A DNA stretch of 59,864 bases from Haloferula luteola (GCF_014201715.1 NZ_JACHFD010000024.1:1-59864), one strand, 5' to 3'. Shown: positions 48,801-58,074, counted from the stretch's first letter. Notes: generated by a model not told the origin, from the letters alone. Numbers and translations are program-made.

Positions 48801-51052
48801 TTGGCATCTTCCCAATCGTCGTCCATCCCATCGCCATCGGTATCCGATGCCACCACGGTCACCGTCACCGCCGTTCCCGTATCGGCAAAGTCGTAGGAAT
48901 AACCCGGCCGCGGATTGGCCACCGAAAGATTCGTGACCGAACCATTCAGCGTCCCCGAGTACTCGAGAATCGTGTAGGTGCCGCTCACCGCTCCGTTGGT
49001 GCTATCGTCGAGCGTCAATTGAACCGCAGCACTTCCCAAGGTCAGGCCACCTGCCCCGGTCACCACCACTTCCTCACTCAAATTCCCGGAACTCGTCTCC
49101 AATCGTAGCGTCGCACCGCTGGCCAAATTCAGCGCCGGAACTTCCAGCACTCCCAGAGTATCGATCGGATCCTCCACCCCGAGGCTCGCCCCCGACACCA
49201 CGCTCACCTGCGAGGTCGTCGGAGTTCCCCCCATGGTCATCGTGCCGGCTTCAATCGACGTCGGACCGGTATAGGTTTCCGCGCCACTCAGAGTCAGCGA
49301 CCCCGTCCCCAACTTCGTGAGTCCTCCGTCGATCGCCGCATCGCCGTCGATAGGACTGTGAACCAAAGGTTCGGGAATCGTCACATCGAAACCATTCGTG
49401 TGAATGATCGCTCCGCCATCCCGCACATTGGCCCGCTGGTTCGCTCCTCCAAGATTCAGGAACGCCGCATGGGTCGCGTTCGCCTTCAACGTGCCTCCGT
49501 TGAAGTTGAACGAAGCCGTCCCCGTATTTTGAGAGGTGTAGATCTCCCGAATCGTCAATACCCCACCATTCAGGTTGAAGGTATTGACTGAGGCCGTTCC
49601 TCCCGCCAATTGCAGGTCGATATTCGAATTTCCGTTCGGCGTCGTCTTGTTATCGCTGAACCCCGTCACCGTGCCACTGTTCAAGTTGAACACGTTGGTG
49701 CCCACATTGCCGCTCTGAGCGAACTTAAGATCGGTGTTCGCGTTCAAATTCAGCGTCCCGCCATTGTCGATGTTGATCGTTGAATTCGTCGAATCGTATC
49801 GCGCAACAATCATCCACCGCTCGGTCGTGGTCGCCACATTGACCGTCCCTCCGTTCACGTTCACGACAGCTTGATTCGAGGCACTGCCGGCATATCCCGT
49901 CCGGAAATCCCCTTCACAATTGACGATCGAACCGCTGTTCACATTCAGCGTTCCCTGAGTCGCCTGAGTATTGTTTTGCCCAGTGGCGACGTCGATGAAG
50001 TTGGCATTGAGGACACTGCCATCATTCAAAGTCAGCGTCCCATCCCCCGTTGACTCGCCCAGATTGAGGGTTCCCGTCAACGACAGCGTGGAAGCTTGAT
50101 GAAGCGTGATGGAGCCCTTCGCCGCCCGTGTCGTGTCGCCGGCATGGAAACCGATCGAGGCATTCGCACCACTGACCGACATGCCATTGTTGATCACCAC
50201 ATCGGACGAAACGCCGCCCGCACCATTGCCGCGGCCCACCGAAAGCCAGCTGAATCCCGTCAAACTCCCGCCGTCGACAATCAATTCCGTGTCCGTTCCC
50301 GTCCCGGTGTCCAGTCCTCCAACCACCAGTTCGCCGCTGTTGCAGGCCAGTTCGCCACCCGTGAGCCGGGTGACCCCCTCTTTCAACACCGCGCAAAAGG
50401 CACCACCGTATGCGGTCACTCCTCCCGAGAGGCTCCCTCCACTGGCAAGCTCCAACTCACCCGTGCCTGTCTTGTGGACGCTCAGTTGCGCTCCATTCGA
50501 GGGCGTCATGGGGCTCGCCACATTCCAGTTTCCCGAGCCTCCGAAGCTCAGAGCATGATTCCCGGCCCCACCGAGCCCTAGGACCACATCCGAGGCGATC
50601 GTGGCCGTCGCTGCTGACTCGTTCGTCCAGGCATGAATTTGCCCATCCGCGCTGCCCAACGTGATATTGAATGCATCTGCGCCGTCCCCCAACTGAAAGG
50701 CTCCGGCACCGCTCGCAATCGATAGCTGGTTCAATCGCAGCGAAGTCACATTCACTCCGCTATCCAAGCTCATCCCACTGGTCTGGGTGGCCGCCACACT
50801 CAGGTCGAGACCCAGAGTATTTCCGAGCGGATTGGCGCCCGTATAGATCAGGCTCAAAACACCCGCCGCCGTCCCATCAAAGACAGCCGTGTCGGGAATC
50901 GTACCATCGGGAAGCACATCGCCAGCCCAGTTGGTCGCAAGGTCAAAGGTCGTTCCGTCGCCACCGCCATCCCAGGCGATGTTGGCCGCCGTCGCGGCAG
51001 CCGTGAGGCCAACGAGGAACGCCGTATTCAGCAGGGAAGTCCTACTCATCAT
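45848..51052 (-). CDS. Giant exported beta-repeat protein with eight DGLPDxWE calcium-type repeats
   Basis: 1734 residues. Signal peptide 1-22 (LLNTAFLVGLTAAATAA). Residues ~25-760 are an autotransporter-type beta-helix, with phrases such as GGTLNLN, NNGGTVNV and the passenger-associated repeat LTKLGTGSLTLSGAETYTGPT. From ~790 to 1640 there are eight units of the form DxDxDGLPDxWExxxFG, each with Asp-rich calcium-type loops and a DP spacer. They are interrupted by two concanavalin/LamG-like domains (~985-1170, LDHRWNFNGDLLDTG; ~1390-1570, VVAFYDLESTGTG). No C-terminal beta-barrel and no PEP-CTERM tail is visible, so anchoring is unclear. The gene is monocistronic and ends at a terminator. Confidence 0.85.
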   Translation of the reverse strand: MMSRTSLLNTAFLVGLTAAATAANIAWDGGGDGTTFDLATNWAGDVLPDGTIPDTAVFDGTAAGVLSLIYTGANPLGNTLGLDLSVAATQTSGMSLDSGVNVTSLRLNQLSIASGAGAFQLGDGADAFNITLGSADGQIHAWTNESAATATIASDVVLGLGGAGNHALSFGGSGNWNVASPMTPSNGAQLSVHKTGTGELELASGGSLSGGVTAYGGAFCAVLKEGVTRLTGGELACNSGELVVGGLDTGTGTDTELIVDGGSLTGFSWLSVGRGNGAGGVSSDVVINNGMSVSGANASIGFHAGDTTRAAKGSITLHQASTLSLTGTLNLGESTGDGTLTLNDGSVLNANFIDVATGQNNTQATQGTLNVNSGSIVNCEGDFRTGYAGSASNQAVVNVNGGTVNVATTTERWMIVARYDSTNSTINIDNGGTLNLNANTDLKFAQSGNVGTNVFNLNSGTVTGFSDNKTTPNGNSNIDLQLAGGTASVNTFNLNGGVLTIREIYTSQNTGTASFNFNGGTLKANATHAAFLNLGGANQRANVRDGGAIIHTNGFDVTIPEPLVHSPIDGDAAIDGGLTKLGTGSLTLSGAETYTGPTSIEAGTMTMGGTPTTSQVSVVSGASLGVEDPIDTLGVLEVPALNLASGATLRLETSSGNLSEEVVVTGAGGLTLGSAAVQLTLDDSTNGAVSGTYTILEYSGTLNGSVTNLSVANPRPGYSYDFADTGTAVTVTVVASDTDGDGMDDDWEDANGLNKLVNDADGNADGDFSTNLEEYLADTDPQDAADDPGNLDNDGLPDAWEVDNFGSTAVQAGTDDFDGDYDTNAFEYANGTDPNLATDYTDSDSDTMGDGWEIAHFGDITTSDGTADTDSDLFTDLQEWTRRTDPTDAAFSPAFARLDHRWNFNGDLLDTGTVGGSDAVIQPGDTDSTNVVTQTATTVDFTGGAKANSQWVQLGSDLLPETNEPVTLEFWATYNAVQNWSRIFSFYDPAETVAEELYMSWSVGTGEGSDRIEWLDSTKNDATMDNSISYFTGSEYHIVMVIEPLEGNPESSKATWYAATSGDAELGVAKGTFTVANRIADVSDAVNALGRSWWPDNAPSASYNEVRMFRGKLAEWALEAMHGQGPDDPAQKDVDGGAGADGLPDAWEEFYFSGDFSYGPNDDPDNDTATNLEELYAGSDPSDNTSFPGDSDADGLPDQWELDYFGSLDEDEFGDPDGDFAYNIDEYLAGTDPNQYFSFPDSDNDGMSDGWEDYWFGDLSNDGTTDTDGDSFNELAEFEGLSDPEDPLSPGVPSGDADGDGLPDRWEVNALLAVSLADTDPNGDDDSDTFTNLEEYQATSDPLDELSTPSDVDGDGEADVVAFYDLESTGTGLVDIDGEATLFTDRLGGSGTAIATPDDRLDLDTVAGTLTLISSPSDINGQINMEQLEAIGIRLSDYGFTGTEDFRIRAHFVDLPAMDGYDQIGAYVGTSTQSVLRAGTIAPGYSALGVNTNGTNDSDATFGAANSAGAVGTDLSVLIERIGGVWTVFVNDNAANPGAQPAFLDGNGDLEAGVFVLHQTTAKAATLESFTVVRFGQSNPDGDGDGIDDAWEIAYFGSVGVIDGSGDADGDGVSDLEEYAFHGDPTDGSSLGEGSISTADSNGNSLPDLTLTIAVRAGATFGLGSNQEQTATVNGVVYTVRGSLDLSDWTGGVSHVGTSASTSEDYELHTFRLDSSDGLTGRGFLDAEVEGPNP

Positions 51053-51575
51053 ACAGGGTTTTCTAGGGTTTTTATTTGGATTCGGGGTTGCTGGATAGGA
51101 AGCACCCGCACGCCGATTTCCTGGGTTGGCGGAAACCGGCGACTCGCCGTCGATTCTGGGTTGGGAAACGAACGGAACGAGGAGTTCTGGGTACTCCCGA
51201 GTCCGTTACCTTAACTTCTAGGAAACGTATCTTAGATCCGTCAAGGGCTTCGTGAAGCATCCCAAAGAATCCTTTCCTTAAAGCCAAAATCCACCCATCA
51301 AAACCCTCACCATCTGCGACTTACACACCACCACCACTCCATTTCTCATTTTTTCCAGCCCCCGATTCCGCCGTTCCTAGCCCCCTCCAAATACCCCGAT
51401 GGGGGGACGTTTTTCCCCTACTGAATCCACCGATCCCTCCCTTTTCCCTTGCATTCCGAGCCTCCGGATTTTTTTCAGACGCACGCCCATGGCCGTGCCG
51501 CTAGTGGCACACATGGGACGCCGGAGGACCCCATTCGACCCCTTCTCCGGACCCACATTTCATCCATTCTCTGCC
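51053..51575. other. Intergenic region between the repeat protein and the ABC locus
   Basis: 523 bases between divergent genes. No conserved gene is seen; an open frame from 51399 reaches the ABC gene, but only the part from 51576 is family-like. On the minus side a TTGACG (complement of 51240-51245) with TAGAAG (complement of 51216-51221) at 18 bases is a weak promoter candidate for the repeat protein. The A/T- and C-rich stretch 51290-51420 has no hairpin of note. Confidence 0.4.
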
Positions 51576-52307
51576 ATGATCGAAGTTGAGAACCTCACCA
51601 AGCAGTTCGGCTCCAAAACCGCCGTCAATCACCTCAGTTTCTCCGTCCAAAAGGGCGAAGTCCTGGGTTTCCTCGGACCCAACGGCGCCGGAAAATCCAC
51701 CACCATGCGCATGGTCACCGGCTTCATCCCCCCCACCTCCGGTGCCATCCGAATCTGTGGCGTTTCGGTCATCGACCATCCCAAGGAGGCCAAAAAGCAC
51801 ATCGGTTACCTTCCCGAATCCGCGCCCCTCTACAATGACATGACAGTCACCGGTTTCCTCAAGTTCGGCGCCGCCATCCGCGGCCTTTCCGGCAGCGCCA
51901 AAAAAGAGGCCGTCGAACGAGCCATCGAAACCTGCTTCCTCCAGAACGTCGCACGCCAATCCATCGATACCCTTTCGAAAGGCTATCGCCACCGCACCTG
52001 CCTCGCCCAAGCACTGCTTCACGATCCTGAGGTTCTGATCCTCGATGAACCCACCGACGGCCTCGACCCCAACCAGAAACACGAAGTCCGGCAACTCATC
52101 CGCCGCCTCGGCAAAACCAAGGCCATCCTCTTCTCCACCCACATTCTCGAAGAAGTCGAAGCCGCCTGCTCTCGCGCAGTCATCGTCGATCGCGGCCAAA
52201 TCGTCGTCGACGGCACCCCTCAGGAATTGATCGCCAAATCCGGCACCGGCTCGCTGACCGATTTGTTCCGCCAAGTCACCACCCGCGATACCGCTTCCGC
52301 CGCCTAA
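51576..52307 (+). CDS. ABC transporter ATP-binding protein (GldA-like)
   Basis: 243 residues from ATG 51576 (IEVENLTKQFG), the family start; a longer in-frame start adds 59 unrelated residues. Walker A GPNGAGKST, signature LSKGYRHRTCLAQAL with the GldA-type LSKGYR, Walker B LILDEPTDGLDPNQ. It pairs with the permease encoded 20 bases downstream. GldA-type ATPases are known from gliding Bacteroidota, but the same gene order is widespread without gliding. Substrate unknown. Confidence 0.93.
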   Translation: MIEVENLTKQFGSKTAVNHLSFSVQKGEVLGFLGPNGAGKSTTMRMVTGFIPPTSGAIRICGVSVIDHPKEAKKHIGYLPESAPLYNDMTVTGFLKFGAAIRGLSGSAKKEAVERAIETCFLQNVARQSIDTLSKGYRHRTCLAQALLHDPEVLILDEPTDGLDPNQKHEVRQLIRRLGKTKAILFSTHILEEVEAACSRAVIVDRGQIVVDGTPQELIAKSGTGSLTDLFRQVTTRDTASAA

Positions 52308-52327
52308 CCCCCCACCTTCCCTTTCCC

Positions 52328-53062
52328 ATGAAAGACGTTTGGACCATCTACAAGCGCGAGCTTGCCAGCTACTTCAGCCAGCCGATCGCCTACGCCATCA
52401 TCGTGATCTTCCTGCTCCTCGCGATGGTGTTCACCTTCACCCTCGGGAACTTTATCGAAGCTGGAGACGCCTCCCTTACCTACTCCTTCTTCCTCTACCT
52501 GCCCTTCATCCTGATGGTGCTCGTCCCCGCCGTCGGCATGCGGCTCATCAGCGAAGAACTCCGCTCCGGAACCTTGGAACTCGTCGGCACCTACCCCATC
52601 TCCCTATGGGCCGTCATCGTCGGGAAATTCAAAGCCGCCGCGACCGTTTGGCTGCTCGCCATCGCCCTGACCTTCCCCATCTGGATCACCGTCAATTGGC
52701 TAGGCGAGCCCGATAACCTCGCCATCCTTTCCGGTTACATCGGTGCCACCTTACTCGCCTGCACCTTCCTCGCCATCACCTTGCTCGTCTCTGCTTTCAC
52801 CCGGGACCAAGTGATCTGCTTGATCGTCTCTTCGGCCATTTGTATTGGCCTCGTCTTTGCCACCTTCGACCCCTTCGTCCGGCAATATTCGAAGACCCTC
52901 GCCCCCGATGTGAAGGATGCTATCACCTCACTCGGTGTCTGGGACCACTACCTCTCGCTCGCCCGAGGGGCCTTCCGTCTGCAGGACTTCGTCTGGTTCG
53001 CCTCGATCATCCTCGCTTCGCTGTTCGGCACTTCCGCCATCCTCTCGGCCAAACGCGCCTGA
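52328..53062 (+). CDS. ABC-2 type permease (GldF-like)
   Basis: 244 residues with six hydrophobic spans (IAYAIIVIFLLLAMVFTFTL, LPFILMVLVPAVGM, WAVIVGKFKAAATVWLLAIALTF and others). The start DVWTIYKRELASYFSQPIAYAII is the classic GldF/NosY-like N-terminus. Forms the membrane channel with the ATPase encoded just upstream; stop to next start is 43 bases. Confidence 0.92.
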   Translation: MKDVWTIYKRELASYFSQPIAYAIIVIFLLLAMVFTFTLGNFIEAGDASLTYSFFLYLPFILMVLVPAVGMRLISEELRSGTLELVGTYPISLWAVIVGKFKAAATVWLLAIALTFPIWITVNWLGEPDNLAILSGYIGATLLACTFLAITLLVSAFTRDQVICLIVSSAICIGLVFATFDPFVRQYSKTLAPDVKDAITSLGVWDHYLSLARGAFRLQDFVWFASIILASLFGTSAILSAKRA

Positions 53063-53105
53063 TCTTCCCCAACCCCTTTTTCATCTCCGCTCACCATTCC
53101 ATCCC

Positions 53106-55031
53106 ATGAGCAAGGAAACTAAGACTCTACACCCTGGTGCCTTGGCAGGACTCGCCATCGGCGCACTCGCCACCATCGTCGTCGCCGGCAACATGCTCGT
53201 CGGCACCCTCGGCCTTGGGCACAAAACCCTCGACCTCACCGAGGATAAGATTCACTCCCTCTCCGACGGCACCAAGGCCATCCTCGGCGATCTCGCCGCT
53301 CCGGTCGTCATCCGTTACTACGCCACCCGTAGCACCGACTACATGCCGGAGGAGCTCAAACTCCACATGCGACGAGTCGATGACCTCCTCGCCGAATACC
53401 AGAACCTCGCCAAAGGGAAGCTGAAGATCGAAAACCTCGACCCTCAGCCCGACACCGATGCCGAGGACGCCGCCAACCTCGACGGCATCAGCGGCCAACA
53501 AATCAACAACGACAACCTCTACTTCGGAATTGCCGTTTCCTGCCTCGATCGCACCACCACGATCCCCTTCCTCGACCCGCGCGATGAAACCATGCTGGAG
53601 TACAATATCTCCCGCGCCATCGCAGAAGTAAGTGCCACTCGCAAACCCACCATCGGCTTCATGTCCGCACTGCCCATCGCCGGCGGTGCCCCGACCATGC
53701 CCGGCCAACAAGCCGAACAACCCTGGGTCATCTACAATCAACTCAGCCAGTCCTACAACATCGAGGACCTGACCATGACACCCGGCGAGATCGACCCTGA
53801 AAAATACAGCGTCGTCCTCATGATGCACCCGGCCGAAATCACCCCGGAGGCCGAATTCGCCATCGACCAATACGTCCTCAAGGGCGGAACCGTCATCGCT
53901 TGCGTCGACCCCTACTCCGTCACCGCCCAAATGATCGGCGGTGGCAATCCCATGATGGGTCAACCGGGAGCTCCCACCACCTCCACCCTCCCTACCCTCA
54001 TGAAAGCCTGGGGAGTCGACATGACCACCACCCAATCCGTGGGTGACGCCAGCTACAAAACCAAGATGAGCGGCGATCGCACCGGCCTCGCTGTGCTCTC
54101 CGTTCCTCAGGACGGCATGCCGCAAAAAGACAGCATCGTCACCAAGGACCTCAACAGCGTCGTCTTCTTCCTCGCAGGCGGCATGACTCCAACCGGCGGC
54201 TCAGGCGTTGCCATCGACACCCTCATCCATTCATCGAAAGAAGCCGGACTTGTCGACAACATGCCCGCTTCTCAGCTCGACCCCCGACTGGCCACCCAAT
54301 TCCGGCCCGATGGGAAATCCTACGACCTCGTGCTTCACCTCCACGGGAAATTCAAGTCTGCCTTCCCGGAGGGAGACCCAGCCAAGGCCGCGGCCAAAAA
54401 CGCAACGCCAGAAGACGAAGAAAAACCGGAAGAAACCCCGGAGAACGAAACCTCGACCGCCCTCACCCAGGCAGAGGCCGATGGCAACGTCTTTCTCATC
54501 TCCGATGTCGATGCCTTCTACGACCAATTCTCCTACGCCGTGCAGCGTCTCGGAACCATGCAGATCGCTCAACCCATCAACGGCAACTCTTCCCTCCTCT
54601 TCAACCTCATCGACCAGGCGGCCTCGTCGACTCACCTGATCGGCTCTCGCAGCCGTTCCGCCACCAGCCGGCCCTTCACCGTCTTCAGCGAACTCGAAGC
54701 CAAGGCCAACCAACGCGTCGGTGAGAAAATTGCCGAATTCGAAGCCCAAGCGGAAGAGGCCCAACAACGCCTCAACGAACTCCAATCCCAAAAATCCAAA
54801 GGCAGTGAGCTCTACCTCACTCCCGAACAGGAGAAGGAAATCCGCAACCTCCGCCAACAGGAGGTCGATGCCCGTAAGCAAGTTCGAGAGCTGCAGAAAG
54901 ACCTCCGACGCGAAAAAGATCGCATCGCTGGTAGCATCATCGCCTGGAACATCGCTGGCGTTCCCGCCGTGATCGTCCTCTTGGGCGGCGCCCTCCTGAT
55001 CTTCCGCCGCACCGCCACTCGCGCCCGCTGA
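53106..55031 (+). CDS. GldG-like ABC-associated exported protein
   Basis: 641 residues from ATG 53106. A membrane span at ~13-34, then the GldG-type periplasmic domain (LDLTEDKIHSLSDGTKAIL, VVIRYYATRS, LLAEYQNLAKGKLKIENLDPQ), a Gly/Pro/Met stretch (MPGQQAEQ, GGGNPMMGQPGAP), a Glu-rich segment (~430-455), a coiled coil (~540-615, EFEAQAEEAQQRLNEL) and a final span near 617-635. The second half of the ABC permease system, in order with ATPase and permease upstream and DUF4340 downstream. Confidence 0.9.
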   Translation: MSKETKTLHPGALAGLAIGALATIVVAGNMLVGTLGLGHKTLDLTEDKIHSLSDGTKAILGDLAAPVVIRYYATRSTDYMPEELKLHMRRVDDLLAEYQNLAKGKLKIENLDPQPDTDAEDAANLDGISGQQINNDNLYFGIAVSCLDRTTTIPFLDPRDETMLEYNISRAIAEVSATRKPTIGFMSALPIAGGAPTMPGQQAEQPWVIYNQLSQSYNIEDLTMTPGEIDPEKYSVVLMMHPAEITPEAEFAIDQYVLKGGTVIACVDPYSVTAQMIGGGNPMMGQPGAPTTSTLPTLMKAWGVDMTTTQSVGDASYKTKMSGDRTGLAVLSVPQDGMPQKDSIVTKDLNSVVFFLAGGMTPTGGSGVAIDTLIHSSKEAGLVDNMPASQLDPRLATQFRPDGKSYDLVLHLHGKFKSAFPEGDPAKAAAKNATPEDEEKPEETPENETSTALTQAEADGNVFLISDVDAFYDQFSYAVQRLGTMQIAQPINGNSSLLFNLIDQAASSTHLIGSRSRSATSRPFTVFSELEAKANQRVGEKIAEFEAQAEEAQQRLNELQSQKSKGSELYLTPEQEKEIRNLRQQEVDARKQVRELQKDLRREKDRIAGSIIAWNIAGVPAVIVLLGGALLIFRRTATRAR

Positions 55032-55063
55032 ACCCACCATTCTTAACCTCTTCCCCATCGACC

Positions 55064-56353
55064 ATGAGCAAGAAGCAAGTCCTCATCCTCTGGATCCTCG
55101 CGGCCGTTCTCGTCGTCTCCCTGGTGGCGGTGAAATCCGCCCACAAGGAGTCCTTCGAAAGCGCCACCGCCCGCGACCGTGGAGACACCCTCCTCGAAAG
55201 CTTCCCGGCAGAAAACGTCGCTAAAATCCTCATCACCCGCGGTGAGGAGAAAGTCACCCTCGAGAAAAAAGATGGCACCTGGTCCGTCGCCGAGCGCGAT
55301 GCCTACCCCGCCAACACCACCAACATCAACGACCTCCTCCGCACCCTTGCTGAAGTCAAAGTCACCCAAGGCATCGAAGCCGATCCCTCCTTCGCTCCCC
55401 GCTTCGGAATGGATCCGCAGGCAGATGATGATGAAGAAAAAGGCACCGACCTCCTCCTCTCCGATGCCTCAGGCAAAGAAGTTGCTCACCTCACCTTCGG
55501 CAAAACCCTGGAGGCCGCCAGCGACCCCTCCAACCCCTTCGGCGGGGGCTCCTCGGGGCGCTTTGTCCTCAATCATGCCGATGAATCCGGCGTCTACGTG
55601 ACCAGCGAGGTTTTCCCGACCATCACCGTCATGGTCGAGCGCTGGCTCGACGACAGCTTCCTCAAAATCGAGAAAATCCGCTCAGTGGAAGTCAGCAAAC
55701 CCGGCGAAGAAAACGTCACCGCATGGAAAGTCTCACGCGATGCGGAAAACGCCAACTTCAGCCTCATCGGGAAACAGGAGAACGATCAACTCGACGAAAC
55801 CGCCTTCAACCCCCTCAAGAACCTCTTCTCCTACGCCCGCTTCGAGGACGTGTTGCCTGCCAACAAAGCCGAATCCTCCTGGCATAAAGATCAGCGCCAA
55901 ACCGCTGTGATCGAAACCTTCGAGGGACTCACCTACCACATCACCTTCGGTCCCCTGATCGAAGAACCCCAGGAAACCGAAGCCGGCACGCCTCCACCCG
56001 CTAGCTATGGCATGTCCGTCACCGTCACCGGGGACATCGCTCAAGAACGCAAAAAGGCGGAAGGCGAGACCGAAGACGCCGCCAAACAGGCCGACGAAGC
56101 TTTCGCCGAGCGCAAAAAGACCCTCGAAGAGAATCTTGCCACCGCCCGCACCTTGGAAGGCCGTGTCTACAAGGTCAGCAAATACACCGTCGATCCTCTC
56201 CTCAAGGATCGCACCGCCTTCATCAAAACCGCGCCCCCCGCAGGTGGTACCGCCCCCGCGGGCGCACCGAACCTCAGCCGCCCCGGACGCCCTGTTCAGG
56301 CGGTCACCCCACCCATTCAGATCCCGCCCATGCCTCCGGCAAATGGCGAGTGA
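55064..56353 (+). CDS. DUF4340 family membrane-anchored protein
   Basis: 429 residues. Short N-terminal span (QVLILWILAAVLVVSLVAV), then repeated DUF4340 modules with the core KILITRGEEKVTLEKKDGTWSV, plus a long charged helix (~325-370). Found routinely after GldG homologues, so it is probably an extracytoplasmic partner of this transporter; function undefined. A terminator follows 39 bases after the stop. Confidence 0.88.
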   Translation: MSKKQVLILWILAAVLVVSLVAVKSAHKESFESATARDRGDTLLESFPAENVAKILITRGEEKVTLEKKDGTWSVAERDAYPANTTNINDLLRTLAEVKVTQGIEADPSFAPRFGMDPQADDDEEKGTDLLLSDASGKEVAHLTFGKTLEAASDPSNPFGGGSSGRFVLNHADESGVYVTSEVFPTITVMVERWLDDSFLKIEKIRSVEVSKPGEENVTAWKVSRDAENANFSLIGKQENDQLDETAFNPLKNLFSYARFEDVLPANKAESSWHKDQRQTAVIETFEGLTYHITFGPLIEEPQETEAGTPPPASYGMSVTVTGDIAQERKKAEGETEDAAKQADEAFAERKKTLEENLATARTLEGRVYKVSKYTVDPLLKDRTAFIKTAPPAGGTAPAGAPNLSRPGRPVQAVTPPIQIPPMPPANGE

Positions 56354-56391
56354 TCGACAGCATCGCCTGCCGTTCATCACCCGAATCCTCC

Positions 56392-56421
56392 AAGCCCGCC
56401 TGATCCAAGGCGGGCTTTTTT
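56392..56421 (+). terminator. Rho-independent terminator after the ABC/GldG/DUF4340 operon
   Basis: A ten-bp stem AAGCCCGCCT (56392-56401) with AGGCGGGCTT (56408-56417), six-base loop, then T x6. It ends the four-gene operon and separates the flavoprotein gene, which must have its own promoter. Confidence 0.88.
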
Positions 56422-56487
56422 CGTGCCCTGCCTCCGCCACCGAGTCCGCTTGCCCCCACCGCGAATCGCGTCCAGCATGCTGCCGCC

Positions 56488-58074
56488 ATGGTTTCCGCCG
56501 CCGACCCCCTACCCGCCACGTCCGCCTACGATGTCGTCATCCTCGGTGGTGCCTTCTCCGGCAGTGCTCTCGGCATCCTTCTCAAACGCGAACGCCCCCA
56601 GACCCGCATTCTCATCCTGGAGAAATCGACCGAGTTTGACCGCAAAATTGGCGAATCCACCTCGGAAGTCGCAGGCTGTTTCCTCACCCGGGTTCTCGGC
56701 CTCTCCAACTACCTCGCCCGCGATCACTTCCAAAAGCACGGGCTACGCATGTGGTTCACGACCCCCGAAAACTCCTGCCCCAGCCACTGCTCCGAGATCG
56801 GCCCCTTCTCCCAAGCCCGCTTCCCCACCTATCAACTCAACCGCGCGAAGCTCGATCCCCACCTTCTTGAGGAAGCACGGCGACTTGGCTGCGACATCGT
56901 TCGCCCTGCCACCGTCAAATCTTTCGACCTCCAAACTCCCGGCCCCTCCACCGTCACCTACAAGACCAACGGCGAAACCCACTCCGTCACTGCAGCGTGG
57001 GTCGTCGATGCCTCCGGCAAAGCCGCACTCATTGCCCGCCAACGAGGAACCCTCGTCCCCCTTCCCGAGCACCCCGTCCACTCGATGTGGGTGCGGTTCC
57101 AAAACGTCCGCGACCTCGATTGCCACGAATCTCATGCTGGTCCGCTCAAAACGAGTATCAAACCCGTCGTCTCTCGCGGCTCCGCCACCAATCACCTGAT
57201 GGGCCGCGGCTGGTGGTCGTGGATCATCCCCCTCGCCAACGGCGAATTCTCCGCTGGCGTCACCTGGGACGAACGCCTTTGCACCCCTCCCTCCGAGGGA
57301 CCCGTCGGCCAGCGCGTCAAACAACACCTTCTCACCCATCCCATCGGTCGCCTGATGTTCGAGAATGCGATCCCCGTGGAAAACGACGCCCGCATCTACA
57401 AGCACCTTCCCTATCGCTCCACCGAAGTCTGTGGCGACGGTTGGATTGCCATTGGGGACGCCGCCGGCTTCATGGATCCCCTCTATTCCCACGGCCTCGA
57501 CTTCTGCGCCCACAGCATCTCCATTGCCCACCGGCTGATCCACGACTCCCTCGACGGCCAATGCGTGCAAAACCGCATCGCCAGCCACTACGCCCAATAC
57601 CAGGAATCTTACTTCCGGTGGTTTCGAGCCCTCTACCTCGACAAATACCAATACCTCGGCGACGCCCGTCTCATGCGTGCCGCCTTCCTGCTCGACATCG
57701 CCACCTACTTCATTGGCCCCGTCCAGCTGGTCTACCGCGACACAGACCGCGAATTCTCCAAAATGCCCTACAACGGCCCTATTGGCGCCGTCTTTGCCCA
57801 CTTCATGGCCCTCTACAATCGGCGCCTCGAGCTCATCGCCCGCAAGCGCCTTGCGGCCGGCACCTATGGCAAGGAAAACCTCGACCATTCCTACCTGATC
57901 CGCACCCCCTTCAACGCGGGATTAGGCGCTCTCCGCCACTTCTTCAAAGGCATCTGGATCTGGCTCAGCCTAGAAGGCGAAACCCTCTTTCAGCGCCCCA
58001 TCCCCGCCATGCAATCCCCCTCTCCATCGGAACCCGCCACTCGTCGACCGGAAACCACCAAGGCCATGGCCTAG
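56488..58074 (+). CDS. FAD-dependent oxidoreductase, flavin halogenase-like
   Basis: 528 residues. Dinucleotide-binding GGAFSGSALG near 20-29, EKSTEFDRKIGEST where halogenases have FPRxHIGES, WWSWIIP resembling the WxWxIP motif, and GDAAGFMDPLYSHGLDF for FAD binding. The region that carries the catalytic Lys in tryptophan halogenases reads HGLRMWF here, without Lys. It is therefore more likely an oxidoreductase or geranylgeranyl-reductase-like enzyme than a halogenase. C-terminal ~100 residues include an amphipathic stretch (GIWIWLSLEG), suggesting membrane contact. Confidence 0.8.
   Translation: MVSAADPLPATSAYDVVILGGAFSGSALGILLKRERPQTRILILEKSTEFDRKIGESTSEVAGCFLTRVLGLSNYLARDHFQKHGLRMWFTTPENSCPSHCSEIGPFSQARFPTYQLNRAKLDPHLLEEARRLGCDIVRPATVKSFDLQTPGPSTVTYKTNGETHSVTAAWVVDASGKAALIARQRGTLVPLPEHPVHSMWVRFQNVRDLDCHESHAGPLKTSIKPVVSRGSATNHLMGRGWWSWIIPLANGEFSAGVTWDERLCTPPSEGPVGQRVKQHLLTHPIGRLMFENAIPVENDARIYKHLPYRSTEVCGDGWIAIGDAAGFMDPLYSHGLDFCAHSISIAHRLIHDSLDGQCVQNRIASHYAQYQESYFRWFRALYLDKYQYLGDARLMRAAFLLDIATYFIGPVQLVYRDTDREFSKMPYNGPIGAVFAHFMALYNRRLELIARKRLAAGTYGKENLDHSYLIRTPFNAGLGALRHFFKGIWIWLSLEGETLFQRPIPAMQSPSPSEPATRRPETTKAMA

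Noticed and set aside
53127..54125. Minus-strand frame opposite the GldG-like gene
   Set aside because: Gly/Asp/Val-rich antisense of a conserved protein.
56743..57888. Minus-strand frame opposite the flavoprotein gene
   Set aside because: Val/Gly-rich shadow with no start context and no motif.
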